A program made the translations under genes and the position numbers. Of a stretch of DNA of 60,421 nt, positions 36,787 through 45,155 are shown piece after piece. This DNA comes from Neobacillus jeddahensis (GTDB lineage Bacteria > Bacillota > Bacilli > Bacillales > Cytobacillaceae). Position 1 is the stretch's first letter. Each line of letters opens with the position of its first letter. The notes below the pieces were generated by a model. The model saw nothing but the letters and a program-made list of their open reading frames with translations, searched no databases and was not told the origin of the DNA. The stretch spans positions 1 to 60,421 of the forward strand of contig NZ_CCAS010000024.1 in the NCBI RefSeq assembly GCF_000612625.1, read 5' to 3'.

Positions 36787-37149
36787 ATGGGTAAGAAGCT
36801 GTATACAATTAATTTAGATATCGAAAAAAACATTTTATTTGTGAAAACAAGTGGGGTCTTTAAAGAGGAAGATGCTAAAGTATATATTAGTGAATTCCAA
36901 ACCACAGTCAATACGATCAATCCCTCAAAATATAAATTTATTATAGATACTAGTGAACAAGAGGCGGTTGAAACGCATGTCATTGATGATATACGATTTG
37001 TATTAAATCAATATTCATCTGCTCATTTTAAAGAGATCGTGGTCATTAATCCAATCTGTCCAATCTCAAAAAGGCAGATTGCCGATTGTGTAAATGAACT
37101 GAATTTCAAAGGTGAATTTGTAGATTCCCTTAAAGAAGCCTTCAAGTAA
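36787..37149 (+). CDS. Hypothetical protein (STAS-like fold suspected)
   Basis: 120 aa, no membrane helix or signal. Alternating strand-helix order (LYTINLDIEKNILFVKTSGV, FKEEDAKVYISEFQTTVNT, KYKFIIDTSEQEA, FKEIVVINPIC) resembles SpoIIAA/STAS-like proteins, but no diagnostic motif is present, so this is a guess. Strong ribosome site GGAGGAAA. It lies about 190 bp before a tubulin-like gene, separated by a long inverted repeat. It does not look like the DNA-binding partner (TubR) of plasmid tubulins. Confidence 0.5.
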   Translation: MGKKLYTINLDIEKNILFVKTSGVFKEEDAKVYISEFQTTVNTINPSKYKFIIDTSEQEAVETHVIDDIRFVLNQYSSAHFKEIVVINPICPISKRQIADCVNELNFKGEFVDSLKEAFK

Positions 37150-37180
37150 TAAGCCGCTCACATCATATAACTCTGTAATT

Positions 37181-37235
37181 AATGGTGTCAGGCACCTCAA
37201 ATGGACAATGTCTTTTTGTGGTGCCTGACACCATT
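37181..37235. repeat. 16-bp perfect inverted repeat of a dispersed GGTGTCAGGCACC family
   Basis: AATGGTGTCAGGCACC (37181-37196) is repeated inverted at 37220-37235 around a 23-base loop. Related single copies occur at 38474-38490 and 55091-55105. It could act as a terminator between genes, but the sequence is repeated in unrelated contexts. Confidence 0.7.
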
Positions 37236-37338
37236 TGCATTATAAGCCCCTTAATATACTTCTTTTTTTTGCATTTTATAATAGAAAAGTCTAATTTTCT
37301 AAAATATGCGTATGATTTTAGAAAGAGGAGGGGATTGA

Positions 37339-38448
37339 GTGAAATCAATTGGAATTTTGGGAGTGGGCCAAGCAGGAGGAAACCTTGCAGAAATTGCAGC
37401 GTCTATGGGTTTTCAAACTGCTCTGATTAACACTAACCAACGAGACGGAACAGCAAACACAAAGGTGGAAAAGAAATTTTTTGTTCCTGGTTATAATGGC
37501 GCTGGTCAAGATCGGTCGATAGGTCTAAAAGCGGTCAATGATCATTATCGGGAGTTAATTGACTTTGTTAAAAGGTCCTTTAAGAATACTAAGCTATTAT
37601 TGGTTGCCTTCTCGACTGATGGAGGTACGGGGTCGGGGATGAGCCCGCTCTTAATGGATCTATTGTTAGATCAAATGCCTGGAGTGCATATCGGTGCGAT
37701 TGCGATTGTCCCCGACCGAAATGTCTTGGCTGGAAATCGCATTAATGCAGCGGCCTGTATTGAAGAGGTTTCCAAAATAGAAGCACTCTCGTCGGTGTTT
37801 CTGGTGGATAACGATCAACTGCGTAAATTTAATCCACAATCTAGTAAACATCAAATCTATCTAGCATCCAATCATCAAGCAATTGAAGCCATTAAATGTG
37901 TCTTACAAATTACGAAAAAGAGCTCGTTTTACGGGAATTTTGATGAGACGGATTTAATGAATATTCTTAGTACAAGAGGAGTTACCATTATCTCTTCGAC
38001 GACGATTACAGACGCGAAGACTACTTCTGATGTATCTAGCAAAATCCAACAATCATGGCTCAATTCTATCTTTTGTCCAGTTGAATCAACAGGCGTGATT
38101 CGAGCAGGGTTAATCTATGAAGGACCTGAGAAAATGGCGAAGCTCATCAATGTTCCAGCTATTTTTGAAAGAGTGGGTGAACCTTTAGAGCTATTCGAAG
38201 GTACGTATATTTCTGAATCAGATCCTACGATTACGACAGTTCTGGCGGGGCTTGCCTTTCCTACACGACGACTGCAGGTTCTTGAAGATTTTCTCGAGAA
38301 AAACAAGGATCGCCTGCAATCATTGGTAAACAAAGAGCAAACCCAGCATTATGAGTCGCAAATTACTTGGTCCTCAAACCTAAAGGCACGCCCACAGGAG
38401 CGGAAAACGGGGACGATATCTTCGAAGTTATCGAAGTATCAGCGGTAA
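37339..38448 (+). CDS. FtsZ/TubZ-like tubulin homologue
   Basis: 369-aa predicted GTPase of the tubulin superfamily. T1-type loop GVGQAGGN at residues 8-15; tubulin signature STDGGTGSG at 92-100 (FtsZ has GGGTGTG, so the first Gly is Asp here); and a T7-like N-x-D-x-x-D (NFDETD near 200-205), which in polymers catalyses GTP hydrolysis in the neighbouring subunit. It is too divergent to be cell-division FtsZ and lacks an FtsZ C-terminal partner-binding tail. TubZ relatives segregate plasmids or phages; this copy lies among chromosomal genes. Starts GTG behind GAGGAGGGG. No TubR-like gene is adjacent. Confidence 0.75.
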   Translation: MKSIGILGVGQAGGNLAEIAASMGFQTALINTNQRDGTANTKVEKKFFVPGYNGAGQDRSIGLKAVNDHYRELIDFVKRSFKNTKLLLVAFSTDGGTGSGMSPLLMDLLLDQMPGVHIGAIAIVPDRNVLAGNRINAAACIEEVSKIEALSSVFLVDNDQLRKFNPQSSKHQIYLASNHQAIEAIKCVLQITKKSSFYGNFDETDLMNILSTRGVTIISSTTITDAKTTSDVSSKIQQSWLNSIFCPVESTGVIRAGLIYEGPEKMAKLINVPAIFERVGEPLELFEGTYISESDPTITTVLAGLAFPTRRLQVLEDFLEKNKDRLQSLVNKEQTQHYESQITWSSNLKARPQERKTGTISSKLSKYQR

Positions 38449-38490
38449 ATGATCTGATGGGAAAAAATAAAAAATGGTGCCAGGCATCAC

Positions 38491-38529
38491 AAAAAATAGA
38501 ATCTTGCCAGGGGCGAGATTCTATTTTTT
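38491..38529 (+). terminator. Intrinsic terminator
   Basis: AAAAAATAGAATCT pairs perfectly with AGATTCTATTTTTT. Confidence 0.75.
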
Positions 38530-38764
38530 GAAAATTCGTTAATTTATTTGGATATTAAAGGGAAAAGATGATGGTTATGGAATTATTATACATAAAGGTT
38601 TTGAAAAAAGTAGTGTGTTTCATTTTGTAAGTTAATGTGGAAAATTAAGGACAAGGTATCTAAATAATGCTGCTTTTACGAAACTACAAATGGGGAGGAT
38701 TGGAATAAGACTTTTTAGAGGAGTAGGGAAATTATTTGAGTGATAGTTTAAAAGGTGGGCTTTG

Positions 38765-38795
38765 GTCGCACTCTATGTGAGTGCGTGAATTGAAT
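38765..38795 (+). repeat. Degenerate type I-C CRISPR repeat upstream of cas3
   Basis: Matches the array repeat over GTCGCACTCT, keeps the 7-bp CGCACTC/GAGTGCG stem with an altered loop (TATGT), and has a changed handle (GTGAATTGAAT, one substitution and one deletion). No partner repeat follows at the normal spacer distance. It lies about 230 bp before cas3. Confidence 0.75.
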
Positions 38796-38858
38796 CAAAT
38801 ATTTAGAGACAGTTTAATTAAAACGTACTATTTATTGACAATTTTGGAAAGTGCTAAA

Positions 38859-38886
38859 TGGATATCTGAGAATATGATATTATAAT
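38859..38886 (+). promoter_or_regulatory. Candidate cas3-side promoter
   Basis: TGGATA (38859-38864), 16 bp and a perfect TATAAT (38881-38886). A TTGACA at 38835 has no -10 box at proper spacing. The predicted RNA would run into the terminator at 38949. Confidence 0.4.
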
Positions 38887-38948
38887 ATCAACAGATTTTT
38901 TGGATACTAATACTATGAGAGAATTGAACATTAAAGCAACAACAAGAA

Positions 38949-38995
38949 AAGCAGATGCGTATCATCCCATAAAGGGTGACATCTGCTTTTTTTTA
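38949..38995 (+). terminator. Terminator or attenuator in the cas3 leader
   Basis: AAAGCAGATG and CATCTGCTTT enclose a loop with an inner CCC/GGG pair, followed by eight T residues. It ends 34 bp before the cas3 start codon, so any transcript from upstream must read through it to reach cas3. Confidence 0.75.
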
Positions 38996-39028
38996 TAAAT
39001 ATGAAAGGTTATTTTGAGGAGGGAAAAT

Positions 39029-41455
39029 ATGAATTATATAGCTCACATTCGTGAAAGCGACAAGCTTGTACAAACTGTAGATGAACATTTATTGGGTGTA
39101 AAAGATCTTGCGGAGTGCTATGGGGAACCGCTCGGAATTAAACACATCACAGGACTTGCTGGGATGCTTCATGATCTAGGGAAATATACAAACGAGTTTA
39201 GAGATTACATTTTGGAAGCAGTAAAAAATCCTGACGCCCCTCCAAAAAGAGGTAGTGTTGACCATTCTACAGCTGGCGGGAAACTTCTATACGAATTATT
39301 CCATGTTACGAATATTACACCTTACAAAGGGATTGTTGCTGAAATCGTAGGAAACGCCATTATTTCTCACCATTCCTCTCTTCATGATTTTTTAAATCCA
39401 GATTTAGAATCAAATTATTTAAGGAGAGTTAGAGATAAAGAGTTGCCCGAATTTAATAGATCAAGGAAGTCCTTCTTTGACCATGTTATGAGTGAGGAAG
39501 ATTTCCATGTATATGTTGAAAAGGCTGCAAATGAACTTGAGGAATTTTTAGCAAAAGAACGGCAAGAAAATAATGAAAAACAAATCATGTTTTTAACAAA
39601 ATATATTTTCAGTTCCTTAATTGATGCCGATCGGACGAATACTAGATTGTTTGAAGAAAATAACACAGAGGAAATAATCTTTGATCATCAAGAGCTATTC
39701 GAAACACATTATAGCAGGCTGATGGCAAAGATCAATGATTTTAAACAGCATAAGAATGCTAATACACCTATTAACCTTTTAAGAGCATCGATGTCTAGTC
39801 AATGTGAATTGTTTGCGGAGAAACCATCAGGAATCTACACATTATCCATCCCCACAGGCGGAGGTAAAACCTTAGCTAGTTTAAGATATGCACTAAAGCA
39901 CGCTATGGTACATAACAAAAAAAGGATTATCTATATTGTCCCATACACGACGATTATTGAACAAAACGCGGAAGAAGTTAGAAAAATCCTCATGGATGAT
40001 GCCAATATATTAGAGCATCATTCTAACGTGATCGAAGATGATCATGATAATGATGAAAGTCAAGATGGTATGATGACTATTCAGCAAAAATTAAACTTAG
40101 CAAAGGATAATTGGGATTCACCAATTATTTTTACTACGATGGTCCAGTTTCTTAATGTTTTTTATGCAAAGGGAAGTAGGAATAGTAGAAGGCTTCATAA
40201 TTTAAGTGAATCGGTCATTATTTTCGATGAAGTCCAAAAAGTTCCGATTCCATGTGTATCCTTATTTAATCAGGCATTAAACTTTTTAAAAATATATGCC
40301 CGTTCTAGTATTGTTCTCTGCACAGCAACACAACCAGCACTTGATTTTGTAGAACATAAATTAGAAATTAATACTGATGCTGAAATGATTAGTAGTCTTG
40401 ACGATGTGATTGATGCCTTTAAACGAGTAGAAATTATTGATAAAGCAACAAATGAAGCATTAAATAATGAAAAACTTGCTAATTTTATAGCTATAAAATT
40501 GGAAGAGGTTCAGAGTGTTTTAGTCATTTTAAATACTAAAACCGTTGTTAAGAATTTATATAATTTATTAATAGAGCAAGACATGGATATTCCTATCTAT
40601 CACCTGAGTACAGCGATGTGTGCTGCACATCGAAATAAGATCTTAGCTGAAGTCAGGCAGCATCTAAAGGAAGGGAATAAAATCATTTGTATTAGTACCC
40701 AGCTCATTGAAGCAGGTGTGGATGTTAGCTTTGACTGTGTGATTCGTTCTTTAGCGGGGCTGGATTCGATCGCACAGGCTGCTGGCAGATGTAATCGACA
40801 TGGCGAAAAGGATATTCAACATGTGTATGTAATCGATCATGAAGAAGAAAAGTTGGATCGCTTAAAAGAAATTAAAGTTGGTAAACAAGTTGCTAGGAAA
40901 ATACTTATTGATATAAGGCGGGATAGTAGCAGTCACGGGGGGAGTATTTTATCTGTCCCTGCGATGGATAGGTATTTTAGAGAATACTATACAGAATTTG
41001 AAGCTGATTTGAATTATTTTATCCCCAAATTAAAAAAGGATATGACCGAGTTATTGACTGCAGCAAAGACAGATTCTAGTTTTTATCAGGCCTATATTCA
41101 TAATGAGAGAAAGCCTCTGCCGTTATTTATCATAAATAGCTATAAAACAGCTGCAGAAAACTTTCATGTTATTGATAATATCACTACTTCTGTGCTTGTG
41201 CCATTTGAAGATGGGAAGGAGATAATTGCAGAACTAAACAGTAATAATTCGATTGCGGATCTTACCAGGTTATTACGAAAGGCTCAGCAATATACGATTA
41301 ATCTTTATCGTTATGAACTAGAGCAGTTAGGAAAAAATAATGGAGTTGTGAGTTATTTGGATGGGAAAATCCTAGCATTAAGGGAAGGTGCTTATAATCA
41401 AGAATTTGGACTTAATCTCGAAAATGATAGTCCCTTTGGATTGAACATGTATTAA
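39029..41455 (+). CDS. cas3: Cas3 helicase-nuclease, subtype I-C
   Basis: 808 aa. Recruited by Cascade to degrade target DNA. N-terminal HD nuclease: His 20 (VDEHLLG), the His48-Asp49 pair in GMLHDLGKYT, and ISHHSSLHDF. Superfamily-2 helicase from about residue 265: IPTGGGKT (Walker A, near 274), FDEVQKVP (DExH-type box, near 400), LCTATQP, and the C-terminal motif STQLIEAGVDVSFD with QAAGRCNRHG. All key residues are present, so it should be active. ATG 39029 fits GAGGAGGG ahead of it; a TTG further upstream overlaps that ribosome site. It is separated from cas5 by a 215-bp gap with its own regulatory RNA candidate. Confidence 0.95.
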   Translation: MNYIAHIRESDKLVQTVDEHLLGVKDLAECYGEPLGIKHITGLAGMLHDLGKYTNEFRDYILEAVKNPDAPPKRGSVDHSTAGGKLLYELFHVTNITPYKGIVAEIVGNAIISHHSSLHDFLNPDLESNYLRRVRDKELPEFNRSRKSFFDHVMSEEDFHVYVEKAANELEEFLAKERQENNEKQIMFLTKYIFSSLIDADRTNTRLFEENNTEEIIFDHQELFETHYSRLMAKINDFKQHKNANTPINLLRASMSSQCELFAEKPSGIYTLSIPTGGGKTLASLRYALKHAMVHNKKRIIYIVPYTTIIEQNAEEVRKILMDDANILEHHSNVIEDDHDNDESQDGMMTIQQKLNLAKDNWDSPIIFTTMVQFLNVFYAKGSRNSRRLHNLSESVIIFDEVQKVPIPCVSLFNQALNFLKIYARSSIVLCTATQPALDFVEHKLEINTDAEMISSLDDVIDAFKRVEIIDKATNEALNNEKLANFIAIKLEEVQSVLVILNTKTVVKNLYNLLIEQDMDIPIYHLSTAMCAAHRNKILAEVRQHLKEGNKIICISTQLIEAGVDVSFDCVIRSLAGLDSIAQAAGRCNRHGEKDIQHVYVIDHEEEKLDRLKEIKVGKQVARKILIDIRRDSSSHGGSILSVPAMDRYFREYYTEFEADLNYFIPKLKKDMTELLTAAKTDSSFYQAYIHNERKPLPLFIINSYKTAAENFHVIDNITTSVLVPFEDGKEIIAELNSNNSIADLTRLLRKAQQYTINLYRYELEQLGKNNGVVSYLDGKILALREGAYNQEFGLNLENDSPFGLNMY

Positions 41456-41480
41456 AACCCTATCTTTTTATGATAGGGTT
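41456..41480 (-). terminator. Terminator hairpin of the crRNA-like RNA
   Basis: AACCCTATC and GATAGGGTT with a 7-base loop. Read on the minus strand it is followed by TTTTAAT; on the plus strand there is no T-run, so it serves the minus-strand RNA better than cas3. Confidence 0.65.
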
Positions 41481-41498
41481 CCAAATAATATAGTATAT

Positions 41499-41525
41499 TT
41501 TTCAATCCACGCTTATAAAAGCGAC
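41499..41525 (-). repeat. Shortened CRISPR repeat in the cas3-cas5 gap
   Basis: On the minus strand it begins GTCGC, has a 5-bp stem CGCTT-TTAT-AAGCG in place of the 7-bp array stem, and keeps the handle GTGGATTGAAA intact. The pattern is conserved ends with a trimmed hairpin, as in regulatory mini-repeats rather than random decay. Confidence 0.8.
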
Positions 41526-41530
41526 GCCCT

Positions 41531-41559
41531 ATTATAACATAATAAATAACTTAATTGAA
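41531..41559 (-). promoter_or_regulatory. Promoter of the crRNA-like RNA
   Basis: Extended -10 element TGTTATAAT (41539-41531, minus strand), 17 bp after a weak TTCAAT (41559-41554). The start point would fall at the first base of the shortened repeat. Confidence 0.6.
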
Positions 41560-41585
41560 CATTCATATAATATATTATTTAAAAT
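41555..41585 (+). promoter_or_regulatory. cas5-operon promoter region with crRNA target
   Basis: Contains TATAAT at 41566-41571 and, alternatively, TTGAAC (41555-41560) with TAAAAT (41580-41585). Whichever -10 is used, it lies in or at the edge of the 16-bp protospacer 41565-41580, which has TTC directly 5'. The promoter is divergent from, and overlaps the -35 of, the crRNA-like RNA. Confidence 0.5.
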
Positions 41586-41670
41586 AATTAAAATATTCAT
41601 TGTATTTTCAGATAAACAGGAATATTATTGAATTGTTAGGAAAAATTTACTATTAAAGGAGGTGATCATT

Positions 41671-42390
41671 TTGAGAAATTCAATTGAATTTGAGGTTTTT
41701 GGGAACTATGCCCTATTTACGGATCCCTTAACAAAAATGGGGGGAGAGAAGCTTTCTTATCAGGTACCAACATATCAAGCTCTTAAAGGTATTGTAGAAT
41801 CGATTTATTGGAAACCGACTCTACTGATGGTAGTTGATGAGGTTCGTATAATGAATGCAATTCGGATGGAGTCAAAAGGAATTCGCCCAATCGAATATGG
41901 CGGAGGAAATACTTTGGCCAATTATACCTATTTAAAAGATATACGTTATCAAGTGCGGGCCCATTTTATTTTCAATCCGTATCGACCTGATATGGCTTTT
42001 GATCGTAACGAAAATAAACATCATAGCATCTTAATACGCTCTCTTAAAGCAGGAGGGAGAAGAGACATTTTCCTTGGTACTCGAGAATGTCAAGGTTATG
42101 TAGAACCATGTGTATTTGGTGAAGGGGAAGGTTTTTACGATAATTATGGTGAGCTACACCTAGGAACAATGATTCACGGGATTAATTATCCTGACGAAAC
42201 AGGTAAGAACGAAATGGAGGTTCGGATCTGGAATCCCGTAATGAAGGATGGCATCATTCAGTTTCTCAGACCAGATCAATGTACACAAACGCGTAAGGTT
42301 AAGGATATGGAACCAAAGCAATTTGATGCTGAAAATGTTGAATCAGTAGAAAATCTGTTTAGGCAAATAGTAGAGGGGGGGAATTCATGA
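41671..42390 (+). CDS. cas5c: Cas5c (Cas5d), crRNA-processing Cascade subunit
   Basis: 239 aa. In subtype I-C this protein replaces Cas6: it cuts the repeat hairpin and stays on the 5' handle of crRNA. Start [20 protein letters not shown], then [20 protein letters not shown], typical of Cas5d. The TTG at 41671 is the right start, 8 bases behind a near-perfect AAAGGAGG; the GTG at 41662 lies inside that site. First gene of the cas5-8-7-4-1-2 operon; overlaps cas8c by 4 bp. Confidence 0.93.
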   Translation: MRNSIEFEVFGNYALFTDPLTKMGGEKLSYQVPTYQALKGIVESIYWKPTLLMVVDEVRIMNAIRMESKGIRPIEYGGGNTLANYTYLKDIRYQVRAHFIFNPYRPDMAFDRNENKHHSILIRSLKAGGRRDIFLGTRECQGYVEPCVFGEGEGFYDNYGELHLGTMIHGINYPDETGKNEMEVRIWNPVMKDGIIQFLRPDQCTQTRKVKDMEPKQFDAENVESVENLFRQIVEGGNS

Positions 42391-44276
42391 GCTGGTTATT
42401 AAATTTGTATGAGACGTATGAATCTAATTTAGATTGTGTCGGAAAAATTGAGAAAAAGCATAATGGACAAGAATATACTTTATTACCCATTTCTCATACG
42501 ACGCAAAATGCCCATATCGAAGTGGATATTACAGAAGACGGGGAATTTCATTCAGCGAGAGTCATAGATAAGAAGGATGCAAGCACATTAATACCATGTA
42601 CAGAAGGATCAGCAAGTCGTGCGGGTTTAAAAATTGCTCCATACCCACTTCACGATAAATTGAGCTATGTGGCAGGAGATTTCGTCGCCTTTGGCGGTAA
42701 AATAAAAGACGAGGAACCCTTTACATATTATATTGAGCAATTAGAAAAATGGGCTAAATCGCCATTTGCAATTAGTAAGGTAATTAGCATTTATAAATAT
42801 TTAAAAAAGAAACAATTAATTAATGATCTAGTTGAAGAAAATATTTTGTATTTAGATGGCAATGGCCAATTAATCAATACTTGGGATAAAAAATATGAAT
42901 CCTTATATAGTGAAAAACCGGCTATTTTTTCAGCTGTGACGGGCGGACAAGAAAGCGCTTTCGTAAGATTTAATGTTTATTCGTCAACTAATATCTTAAC
43001 GAAGGTATGGAAAGATAGCAAAATGTATGAATCTTTCATTTGTTATTACCATGACCTGTTAGGCGATGAGGATATTTGCTTTGTAACTGGGAAAAAGAGG
43101 CCTAGCACTGATAAACATGCAAATAAAATTAGAAATGCAGCTGACAAAGCTAAATTAATTTCGGCCAACGATACCAGTGGTTTTACGTTTAGAGGAAGAT
43201 TTAATAAAAGCAATGAAGTAGCAAGTATCAGTTATGAAGTGTCACAAAAAGCACATAATGCCTTGAAATGGCTGATTAATCGGCAGGGTAAAACCATTGA
43301 CCAGCGTGTGTTCCTTGTATGGGGGAATGATGACCTTTTCATTCCAGATCCTATTGAGGATACTTTTTCAATTAATCCTATCTCAATGGAAAAAAGAGAA
43401 AGGAAATCTTTTACGAACCAAGAGTTTGCCAATGAAGTGGCCAAGGCCTTGGAAGGATATAAGAATCATTTATCAACTAAATCAAAAGTCAATATTATTA
43501 TTCTTGATTCTGCAACAACAGGTCGGTTGGCAGTACTTTACTATAGAAATATGAATAAGGAAATCTACTTAGATAGGCTTAAAAATTGGCATACAACATG
43601 TGTGTGGATGCATCGATATCGAAAAGATGATCAGGGTGAGCATGTACAGTTCTATGGAGCACCTGCCACGAAAGATATTGCGTTTGCAGCTTATGGACCA
43701 AGGGCAAATGAGAAAATAGTCAAAGGGTTAATGGAACGCATGCTTCCTTGTATTGTTGATGATAAAAAAATTCCACTTGATATTGTCAGAAGTGCTATTT
43801 ATCGTGCCTCGAATCCAGTGTCAATGGAGAGGTGGGAATGGGAAAAAACGCTCAGCGTCACGTGTGCACTAATTAATAAACAGGAGGGATATAATGTGGC
43901 ACTAGATATAGAAAATAATCACCGCGACTATTTATTCGGCCGGTTACTAGCTGTTGCTGATGTCTTGGAGAGACGTGCATTAGGCCCTGATGAGACACGT
44001 TCAAGTAATGCAATCCGTTATATGAATTCTTTTTCTAAAAATCCTGCAAGAACGTGGAAAACGATTCAGGAAAGTCTACAGCCTTATCAAGCACGTCTGG
44101 GTACAAAAGCTCGATATTTATCAAGTTTAATCGATGAAATATCTTCACGAATTGATTTTGAGGATTTTAATAATAAGCCCTTATCGGGTAAGTATTTATT
44201 AGGCTTTTACAGTCAACGCCATGATTTATATCAGAAAAAAGAAAAAACGGATATAAAAGAAGAAGCGGCCAATTAA
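42387..44276 (+). CDS. cas8c: Cas8c (Csd1), large Cascade subunit
   Basis: 629 aa. Recognises the PAM and opens the DNA in subtype I-C. Start [20 protein letters not shown] and internal segments such as [20 protein letters not shown] (with [15 protein letters not shown]) and [11 protein letters not shown] follow the Csd1 family. Normal length. ATG overlaps the cas5 stop. The last 126 codons carry a second start for Cas11c (see 43896). Confidence 0.92.
   Translation: MSWLLNLYETYESNLDCVGKIEKKHNGQEYTLLPISHTTQNAHIEVDITEDGEFHSARVIDKKDASTLIPCTEGSASRAGLKIAPYPLHDKLSYVAGDFVAFGGKIKDEEPFTYYIEQLEKWAKSPFAISKVISIYKYLKKKQLINDLVEENILYLDGNGQLINTWDKKYESLYSEKPAIFSAVTGGQESAFVRFNVYSSTNILTKVWKDSKMYESFICYYHDLLGDEDICFVTGKKRPSTDKHANKIRNAADKAKLISANDTSGFTFRGRFNKSNEVASISYEVSQKAHNALKWLINRQGKTIDQRVFLVWGNDDLFIPDPIEDTFSINPISMEKRERKSFTNQEFANEVAKALEGYKNHLSTKSKVNIIILDSATTGRLAVLYYRNMNKEIYLDRLKNWHTTCVWMHRYRKDDQGEHVQFYGAPATKDIAFAAYGPRANEKIVKGLMERMLPCIVDDKKIPLDIVRSAIYRASNPVSMERWEWEKTLSVTCALINKQEGYNVALDIENNHRDYLFGRLLAVADVLERRALGPDETRSSNAIRYMNSFSKNPARTWKTIQESLQPYQARLGTKARYLSSLIDEISSRIDFEDFNNKPLSGKYLLGFYSQRHDLYQKKEKTDIKEEAAN
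43896..44276 (+). CDS. cas11c: Cas11c small subunit from an internal start within cas8c
   Basis: 126 aa, read in the same frame as cas8c. GTG 43896 has a strong AGGAGGGA (43882-43889) 6-7 bases ahead, rare inside a coding sequence. The product begins [20 protein letters not shown] and is all-helical. Internally translated Cas11 is established for type I-C, where it lines the Cascade belly. Here the sequence supports it directly by the ribosome site, frame and size. Confidence 0.75.
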   Translation: MALDIENNHRDYLFGRLLAVADVLERRALGPDETRSSNAIRYMNSFSKNPARTWKTIQESLQPYQARLGTKARYLSSLIDEISSRIDFEDFNNKPLSGKYLLGFYSQRHDLYQKKEKTDIKEEAAN

Positions 44277-44291
44277 AAGGGGGAATTGAAC

Positions 44292-45155
44292 ATGAGTATA
44301 TTAGATCATAAAATTGATTTTGCTGTTGTCCTATCCGTAACAAAGGCTAATCCAAATGGAGATCCATTAAATGGTAATCGCCCTAGGCAAAATTATGATG
44401 GACATGGTGAAATTTCCGATGTAGCAATTAAGAGGAAAATCAGAAACCGATTGCAGGATATGGGGGGATCTATTTTTGTACAATCCAATGATCGGAACAT
44501 TGATGATTTTAAGAGTTTAAGAGAACGTGCAGAATCCAATTTAGCGCTACAGAAAATCTTAAAATCTAAAAATAGCTCAAGTGATGAATTTGCGTCCATT
44601 GCATGTGAACAATGGCTAGATGTCCGTAGCTTTGGCCAAGTTTTTGCTTTCAAAGGCGCCGGTTCGGGAGCAGGAGTTTCAGTTGGGGTTAGAGGACCAG
44701 TATCCATTCATACAGCGACAAGTGTTGATCCAATTGATATTACTAGTATGCAAATTACAAAAAGTGTTAACTCTGAGCCAGGAAAGGAAAAGGGTTCAGA
44801 TACAATGGGAATGAAGCACCGAGTAGATTTTGGTGTTTACGTGTTTTACGGCAGCATCAATACACAGCTTGCTGAAAAAACAAGATTTACTATTGATGAT
44901 GCAGAAAAATTGAAAGAAGCACTTGTGACCTTGTTTGAAAATGATGCTTCGGCTGCGAGACCAGATGGAAGTTTAGAAGTTCATAAGGTTTACTGGTGGG
45001 AGCATAATTCAAAACTGGGTCAATATTCTTCAGCTAAAGTACATCGGTTAGTAGATATTAAATCAAATGTAGACGAACCTAAATCATTTGATGACTATAC
45101 CATATATGTAAATGAATTGGACGGTTTAAAAGTAGAGATTCTTGATGGACTATAA
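44292..45155 (+). CDS. cas7c: Cas7c (Csd2), Cascade backbone subunit
   Basis: 287 aa. Several copies coat the crRNA spacer. The N-terminal SVTKANPNGDPLNGNRPRQN is the Cas7/Csd2 signature; RQNYDGHGEISDVAIKRKIR follows, and a Gly-rich loop (FKGAGSGAGVSVGVRGPV) is seen further on. ATG 44292 lies eight bases after AAAAGGGGG, better than TTG 44286. It ends inside the start region of cas4. Confidence 0.94.
   Translation: MSILDHKIDFAVVLSVTKANPNGDPLNGNRPRQNYDGHGEISDVAIKRKIRNRLQDMGGSIFVQSNDRNIDDFKSLRERAESNLALQKILKSKNSSSDEFASIACEQWLDVRSFGQVFAFKGAGSGAGVSVGVRGPVSIHTATSVDPIDITSMQITKSVNSEPGKEKGSDTMGMKHRVDFGVYVFYGSINTQLAEKTRFTIDDAEKLKEALVTLFENDASAARPDGSLEVHKVYWWEHNSKLGQYSSAKVHRLVDIKSNVDEPKSFDDYTIYVNELDGLKVEILDGL

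Larger units (their letters stand above)
38449..39028. other. 580-bp gap upstream of cas3
   Basis: No gene. Holds a dispersed-repeat copy, a terminator (38491-38529), a degenerate CRISPR repeat (38765-38795), a TATAAT box, and a second strong terminator (38949-38995) only 34 bp before cas3. Confidence 0.6.
41452..41525 (-). ncRNA. Candidate cas-regulating crRNA-like RNA (CreR-like)
   Basis: A compact minus-strand unit in the cas3-cas5 gap. It has an extended -10 (TG-T-TATAAT, 41539-41531) with a weak TTCAAT -35, and predicted start near 41525, the first base of a shortened CRISPR repeat (41525-41499). An 18-nt spacer (41498-41481) follows, then a 9-bp terminator stem AACCCTATC/GATAGGGTT (41480-41456) with TTTT. 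Spacer positions 1-16 match 41565-41580 at 15 of 16, with the lone mismatch at position 6, next to a 5' TTC (41562-41564), the I-C PAM. The target overlaps the putative -10 of the cas5 operon. Autorepression is inferred. Confidence 0.7.

Noticed and set aside
36787..37149. TubR-like partner for the tubulin homologue
   Set aside because: No helix-turn-helix is visible, and no centromere-like direct repeats adjoin it.
38915..38932. TATGAG..GAATTGAACA as a second degenerate repeat before cas3
   Set aside because: The hairpin is missing and the distance from the first repeat is too long for a spacer.
38994..39005. TTC plus ATATTTA before cas3 as target of the 38765 repeat's spacer
   Set aside because: Only seven bases agree and the spacer register would need a 13-nt handle instead of 11; chance is likely in AT-rich DNA.
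41662..41670. GTG start for cas5
   Set aside because: It lies inside the ribosome binding site; TTG 41671 has correct spacing.
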